64,000 bases of DNA from Imbricaverruca yamaguchii (taxonomy: Eukaryota > Arthropoda > Thecostraca > Neoverrucidae). The position numbers and the translations under genes are program-made. Below, in pieces: positions 62,143 to 64,000 of the stretch (the first letter of the stretch is position 1; each line of letters starts with the position of its first letter). The stretch lies in the NCBI GenBank assembly GCA_034440575.1, contig JAOTOL010001643.1, positions 3,227,001-3,291,000 of the forward strand, given 5' to 3'. Under the pieces are notes generated by a model. It searched no databases. It was not told the DNA's origin and was given only the letters and a program-made list of their open reading frames with translations.

Positions 62143-63503
62143 GGCCAATGATACAACTTTGGTGGCCGGAAGCTGGTCGAAGCCGATGAGCGTTACTATT
62201 GCTTCACCCATCTGCGCATCTTTGGCGTACTCAGCTCGCCTTTGACTAGATGTCCTGTTCGGGAACTTCTGCTATTTCTCTGGGCCCGGAACGATTTTTG
62301 CAGGGCCCCGATGGTGCCATCTACGGCATATATTAAGCTTTCGTACATGCGTTGGCTGACCCTGTCTACGCCTTGCGTTTGTTTCCGGTGCACCGTGCCT
62401 ATCGTCTGGTGCGCTCCTGGCGGCCGTGTGCCTGGCGCGCCTTGTATACACCTGGTGCGTCTTGTGTATATCGGGATGCACTGATGCAAGCCGAAATGCA
62501 CGCCTGAGTTTGGGTCTGCTCGCCCGGGATCTCGTCGAAGCCTGCTACGTTATGCAGGATGGACTACAACCACACATATTTTCGTGATCTGTCAGTTCTG
62601 TCGGATGTTTACCTCGCACGTGACGTACGAATTTTGACGTCCTTGGTGTCCTTCCCTGGATGGCAGCTTTGTATGCCTTTCATGTACGGTTCGTGATGCT
62701 ATTTTCGACTTTCCTGTCCGTGAAATACGCTTCAAAGAATGACGACTTCCTTACAGCGGACCCTCACTGGAGGAACCACTATGACTGGTCGTGTGATCAC
62801 TAGAAGCAGGCTGCGAGACGCCCCACGTCATTTGACCCAGCTAAATAAGTCATCTACAGAATCAATCTTACTTCCAAAATACCTTGCTGCATATCAATGC
62901 TCGAAGTGCATAGAGCACAGTGACAATTATGTGCGTTTGCGGCTTTTGATGGACGTGACTGGAGGAGCTTCAAATATTGCACGTGGATCACGTTTGTACC
63001 TCTGCTCCGGAGGTACTGGACTACAGTTCAGCAGAAAGTCATCACTGCTCTGGATTTATTAATTATGCGTTGGTCGCTTTATTGCAAGTTGCAAAATATC
63101 TATAATTTATGCATAGAGTTAACCCCAATTCGTCTGCAACAAAGTGGAGTCATTTATACTCCGATGGAACGTGGGTGGAATTGCTCCAAATCTTTTGACT
63201 GCAAAAGAGGAGTCCTCCCCCACGGAATCACTCAACTGCAGTGAATTGAACTCAAATGCACTGCCATTATTTGTGTTTTGTCATATTTATTTTTACACCA
63301 TTTGGCAGTCGGTAGATCGAACATAGCATCGCGCGGGAATTAATTGCAGCCGTATTTTATGCTGCCTAAATTGAGGAGCACAAACATGTTTTTGCTTCGG
63401 GTCACAAATATATTGTTGAATATTGAGTCGTGGGTTTATGGTTCTGTTAGTGATTTAAGTTCCGACCATTAGCACAGGTCCTTGCAGGGTGCAGTTCGTG
63501 TAG
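62143..63503. other. non-coding stretch, nothing recognised
   Basis: Several short open frames (for example 62739-63062) lack recognisable domains. No SINE seen. Confidence 0.45.
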
Positions 63504-63517
63504 TTGTAGGCTGTTTG

Positions 63518-63676
63518 GTTGGTTATTGGTTTTACGACACAGCGACCGTTAAGTCATGTAGCGTCGCCTATCTCTCACACCGATTGGTCGCGGGCGAAGA
63601 ATAGCGACAGGTGAGACTCGAACCCACAACCTTTCGACTGTGAGACGAGCAGCTTACCCCTAGACTACTCGTACCC
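63518..63676 (-). mobile_element. tRNA-derived SINE, family S1, with perfect TSD
   Basis: Complete minus-strand copy with perfect 14-bp duplication TTGTAGGCTGTTTG at 63504-63517 and 63677-63690. CpG-rich; serves as reference for the decayed copy at 6408-6570. Confidence 0.93.
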
Positions 63677-64000
63677 TTGTAGGCTGTTTGTTGGCGGGCT
63701 ACCATTACGTTGAAGGTGTTTTTACGTTTAATGTTACGTCTATGGGCGTTGCATTGACACAAAAGCCTTGTACTTCGTAAGTATATGCTGGTCGTGGCAC
63801 CTCTGCTGACATACCAGCCTTCATGAATACTGCCACATTGTCTTTGCCTCGAATAGACAAGGATTGCGGTTAAGTGGTATCTTTCTCAGTGCCTGTGTAA
63901 CTATGGTGTCAACGGTAGCTGATCGATCGTTCACAAAAGTGTAGTTTAGCTGCGGTCACATTCCATGGTGCATATGCTACATCGCGATGTCTGCTGCAAG

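Overview
The window is nuclear DNA from an animal, most likely an arthropod and possibly a crustacean. The evidence is spliced genes with GT-AG introns, several tRNA-derived SINE families with target-site duplications, microsatellites, and scattered CCTAA/TTAGG-type tracts. I cannot name the species from sequence alone. Three genes are recognised with confidence. DHX37 (+ strand, 18 coding exons, 9842-36376, C-terminal exon not found) is a DEAH-box helicase of small-subunit ribosome biogenesis. MDP1 (- strand, 37785-38387) is a HAD-family magnesium-dependent phosphatase that converges on DHX37. One large coding exon of NOS1AP/CAPON (+ strand, 44764-45627) carries the whole PTB domain; its downstream exons are not found.

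Layout: 1-9841 is non-coding, with SINEs, a roughly 1-kb TTAA-flanked element and long CpG-free stretches. 9842-36376 is DHX37, whose introns carry many repeats. 36377-37560 is the intergenic gap, holding a duplication of the last recognised DHX37 exon end. 37576-38477 is MDP1. 38480-44760 is mostly unrecognised. 44764-47422 is the NOS1AP exon inside a CpG-free block. 47423-64000 has no gene I can identify, but holds short retroposons, minisatellites, CpG-rich segments and a second, inverted copy of the TTAA element. The genes do not form a pathway; each is a separate cellular function.

Four things stand out. (1) In DHX37, four 3' splice junctions and two 5' splice junctions have been tandemly amplified. 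The repeat units contain the start of the exon plus the end of the intron (or the reverse for donors), giving arrays of apparently intact decoy splice sites, up to about 59 copies. The copies nearest the exon are the most alike. (2) A very short retroposon-like unit of about 40-60 bp is flanked by perfect 11-14 bp target-site duplications at four places. (3) CpG density changes abruptly. Blocks of 0.9-2.5 kb, one including 733 bp of the NOS1AP exon, contain no CpG at all, while DHX37 exons are CpG-rich. SINE copies in the poor blocks show CpG-to-TpG/CpA decay relative to sister copies elsewhere. (4) Eight perfect 13-17 bp hairpins with short loops occur, two of them inside the splice-junction arrays.
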